Source of the DNA: CAKZLS01 sp963771545
GTDB taxonomy: Bacteria; Pseudomonadota; Alphaproteobacteria; Rhodospirillales; Defluviicoccaceae
Direction: 5' to 3'
Length of the DNA: 64,000 bases
NCBI GenBank assembly: GCA_963771545.1
Contig: CAVYTX010000003.1
Location: 868,001-932,000, forward strand
In this document: one piece after another, positions 62,251-64,000 of the stretch
Layout of the letters: the number at the start of each line of letters is the position of its first letter
Position numbering within the stretch: the stretch's first letter is position 1
The notes under the pieces: generated by a model
Databases searched by the model: none
What the model was told of the DNA's origin: nothing
Seen by the model: only the letters and a program-made list of their open reading frames with translations
Position numbers and translations under genes: made by a program

Positions 62251-64000
62251 TTAACGTTTCTTACGGCCGAAGCCGAACCTCCAGCGGGTCAGTTTTAGCT
62301 TGCGGGATGAGGGGATTTGTGATTCGGCGGTTTCCTTCGCTTCGGGTTCAGGCGACCTCGGCGAGGATTTTAGCTCGGCCGACGGCTGGAGCTGTGACCC
62401 TGGCGGCGATTTATCCGAGAGACCCTTACGGTACTTGTAGTCGAAGGCGCCCCTCTGCGGGTAATCGAGAATGTTCTCCATTTCCCACCGAAGGCCCGGA
62501 TCGAACTCGGGAAACGGCAGCTGGTTATGTTCCCGCCAGTCCTCGACCTCCGCTTCGGCCTTGCGGCCGCGTTCGGCGTCCAGGCCATGGTCGCGTGAGT
62601 AGTACATGGTCTGCGACGGGAAGGCGAATCCGGTTCCCGCTTCGCCGATAATGTCGGCCATGCGCAAAAGGAGGTCCTCCTGGATGGCGAGAAAGTCGTC
62701 CTGATCCTCGCAGCGCAAATAGGCGAAGACCTCCAGATCGAGCGAATAGGCGCCGTATCCGACGAATCGGATGCGCGCGGGCGCGGGGGTCACCATGGGG
62801 TGGCCGAGCAGAATCTTGCGCAGCTCCGCCAAGACATAACGCAGTTGTTCCGGCGTCGTCTCGTATCGCAATCCCAGAACGGTCTTGAATAGCCGTTGGT
62901 CGCGGGCCGCGAAGTTGTCCAGCTTCATTTGCGAAAATTCGGCGTTGGGGACGGTGACGAGCGTCCGCTCAAGGGACCGGATGCGGGTCGAGCGCAAGCC
63001 GATCTCCTCGACGGTGCCGATCTCATCGCCATAGCGGCAAAAATCGCCAACCCGCACCGGCCGGTCGGCGAACAGGGTCAGGCCGCCGATGACGTTCTCC
63101 AACGTCGGGCGGACGGCGAGTGCGATGGCGAGGCCGCCAACGCCGAGACCGGCAACCAAGGGCGCCACGGGAATGCCGATAAGCTCGGCCGCGTAGATGG
63201 CGAGATAAACGAGAATGACAATACTCAACAAACGGAAAACGATCCGCATGAGAGCGGCGTCGACCTTTCGCTTCTCCAAGGGTTTATTCTGGTTTTGGGC
63301 AACACCGTCGGCCAGTCGATCCGCAAGGATCAGGACCAGCCATGCAAGGCTGCCGACTCCCACGGCGATCGCGATATAAGACACGATCGCGAGCGGAACG
63401 CCAAACAACCCAATGACCTTAATGGCAACCTTGCTTATGAGGAAGGCGATGACGACGGTGCCGATGAGGGCGAGCGGCTTGCCAAACCGCAGCCACGCGG
63501 ATCCCTTCCGTCGCCTTGAGTCCCACCACTCCCCGGCACGAAACATCAGCCACGCCAAAAAGCCCGACAGCATTAGATAAAGCGAAATACCGACCCACTG
63601 CCAAATCGCTTGGCCGCCGGCCATTTTTTTTGCCCACGCCGGAAATTCCTCGGCATAATTTTTCGGCACCCAAACTCCAGGGCTCGACAGAATATTTTCA
63701 TAAAGATTGATAAATGCGCCTCTTTTATAGGGCAGGTCCTTGGCCATTTCGTAGAAGTTATCGAGTTGCGCCAGGGTCTCTTTCGTGAACACAAACTCTC
63801 CGGCCCTGGGCCCTTCTTCCGCTTTTGCGATCTCGATCTTGGTGTTGGGAATGGTCCAATGGGTGATGTCCTGACCGGCAACCTCCTCGTCGCCGGGAAT
63901 TTGTTCGAAAGGCGGTAATTCGATCCGGTCGAGGATCTCCCTTAGGAAAGCCATTTTGATAGCCGCGGCCGCAAGGCGATCCGTGGTCGCAAGCTCCGTG
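62251..64000 (-). CDS. MscS-family mechanosensitive channel, N-terminus beyond the window
   Basis: At least 583 codons are present. Four to five transmembrane helices (about residues 135-290) are followed by the MscS pore and beta domain: VAGLGVGGLAIALAVRPTLENVIGGLTLFADRPVRVGDFCRYGDEIGTVEEIGLRSTRIRSLERTLVTVPNAEF. A 130-residue periplasmic N-terminal part precedes the helices. The frame stays open upstream of the ATG at 63954 to the end of the window and the residues there (TELATTDRLAAAAIK) fit the family, so the start lies outside. C-terminal 70 residues are charged and Pro/Ser-rich. Relieves osmotic downshock. Confidence 0.88.
   Translation of the reverse strand, partial: TELATTDRLAAAAIKMAFLREILDRIELPPFEQIPGDEEVAGQDITHWTIPNTKIEIAKAEEGPRAGEFVFTKETLAQLDNFYEMAKDLPYKRGAFINLYENILSSPGVWVPKNYAEEFPAWAKKMAGGQAIWQWVGISLYLMLSGFLAWLMFRAGEWWDSRRRKGSAWLRFGKPLALIGTVVIAFLISKVAIKVIGLFGVPLAIVSYIAIAVGVGSLAWLVLILADRLADGVAQNQNKPLEKRKVDAALMRIVFRLLSIVILVYLAIYAAELIGIPVAPLVAGLGVGGLAIALAVRPTLENVIGGLTLFADRPVRVGDFCRYGDEIGTVEEIGLRSTRIRSLERTLVTVPNAEFSQMKLDNFAARDQRLFKTVLGLRYETTPEQLRYVLAELRKILLGHPMVTPAPARIRFVGYGAYSLDLEVFAYLRCEDQDDFLAIQEDLLLRMADIIGEAGTGFAFPSQTMYYSRDHGLDAERGRKAEAEVEDWREHNQLPFPEFDPGLRWEMENILDYPQRGAFDYKYRKGLSDKSPPGSQLQPSAELKSSPRSPEPEAKETAESQIPSSRKLKLTRWRFGFGRKKR

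Overview
The window is high-GC DNA from an alphaproteobacterium. A Rhodospirillales-like member is my best guess, from the argD-argF-hslO block, the many fused acyl-CoA synthetase/GNAT-type genes and the protein styles. This is inference from family knowledge; there is no rRNA here. Coding density is high, with two insertion sequences, two RTX (calcium-binding repeat) genes and one lower-GC accessory segment at about 46.4-49.45 kb.

Layout. 1-5.4 kb: housekeeping and orphan genes (UPF0126 channel end, RidA-like, class IV aminotransferase, patatin, DUF533, zinc metallopeptidase). 5.6-11.2 kb: a co-directional surface-polysaccharide operon (GT4 glycosyltransferase, rfbC-rfbB-rfbD-rfbA for dTDP-L-rhamnose, TylF-like methyltransferase). 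11.2-15.5 kb: M23 peptidase, small RTX protein and LuxR-type regulator, all on the minus strand. 16.2-19.2 kb: guaB (frameshifted) and an IS630 element. 19.3-28.3 kb: hydrolase/flavin-oxidase/LysR cluster, LapG-like protease, hemerythrin, small secreted proteins, nuclease, RadC, Lpp-like lipoprotein and L,D-transpeptidase. 28.5-36.8 kb: an ancient tandem duplication of an acyl-CoA synthetase/acetyltransferase gene next to a CoA-transferase. One copy is split by an IS1595-family element and the other carries a frameshift. 37.1-41.05 kb: a complete Na+-translocating methylmalonyl-CoA-type decarboxylase operon. 41.1-46.3 kb: tRNA-Gly(CCC), radical SAM protein, apaG (frameshifted), folE, trkH, argE. 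46.4-49.45 kb: an array of TGACGAC motifs, a serine-recombinase remnant and broken orphan genes. 49.5-55.7 kb: a saccharopine-dehydrogenase-like reductase (frameshifted) and a giant RTX protein with ten 79-residue modules. 56.1-64 kb: Flp-like pilin, two lipoproteins, hslO-argF-argD, ABC-2 permease and an MscS channel running off the end.

The strongest general observation is that at least five recognisable genes (guaB, second synthetase copy, apaG, saccharopine-like reductase, RTX C-terminus) each carry one extra base that shifts the frame in the same sense, and a sixth orphan gene carries several mixed indels. This points either to systematic consensus error or to real gene decay, and it should be settled before any gene here is called dead. 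The most unusual non-coding structures are the TGACGAC/GTCGTCA array with 10-bp phasing, a dispersed 12-bp-arm palindrome, and a 15-bp repeat expanded inside the first codons of a CoA-transferase.
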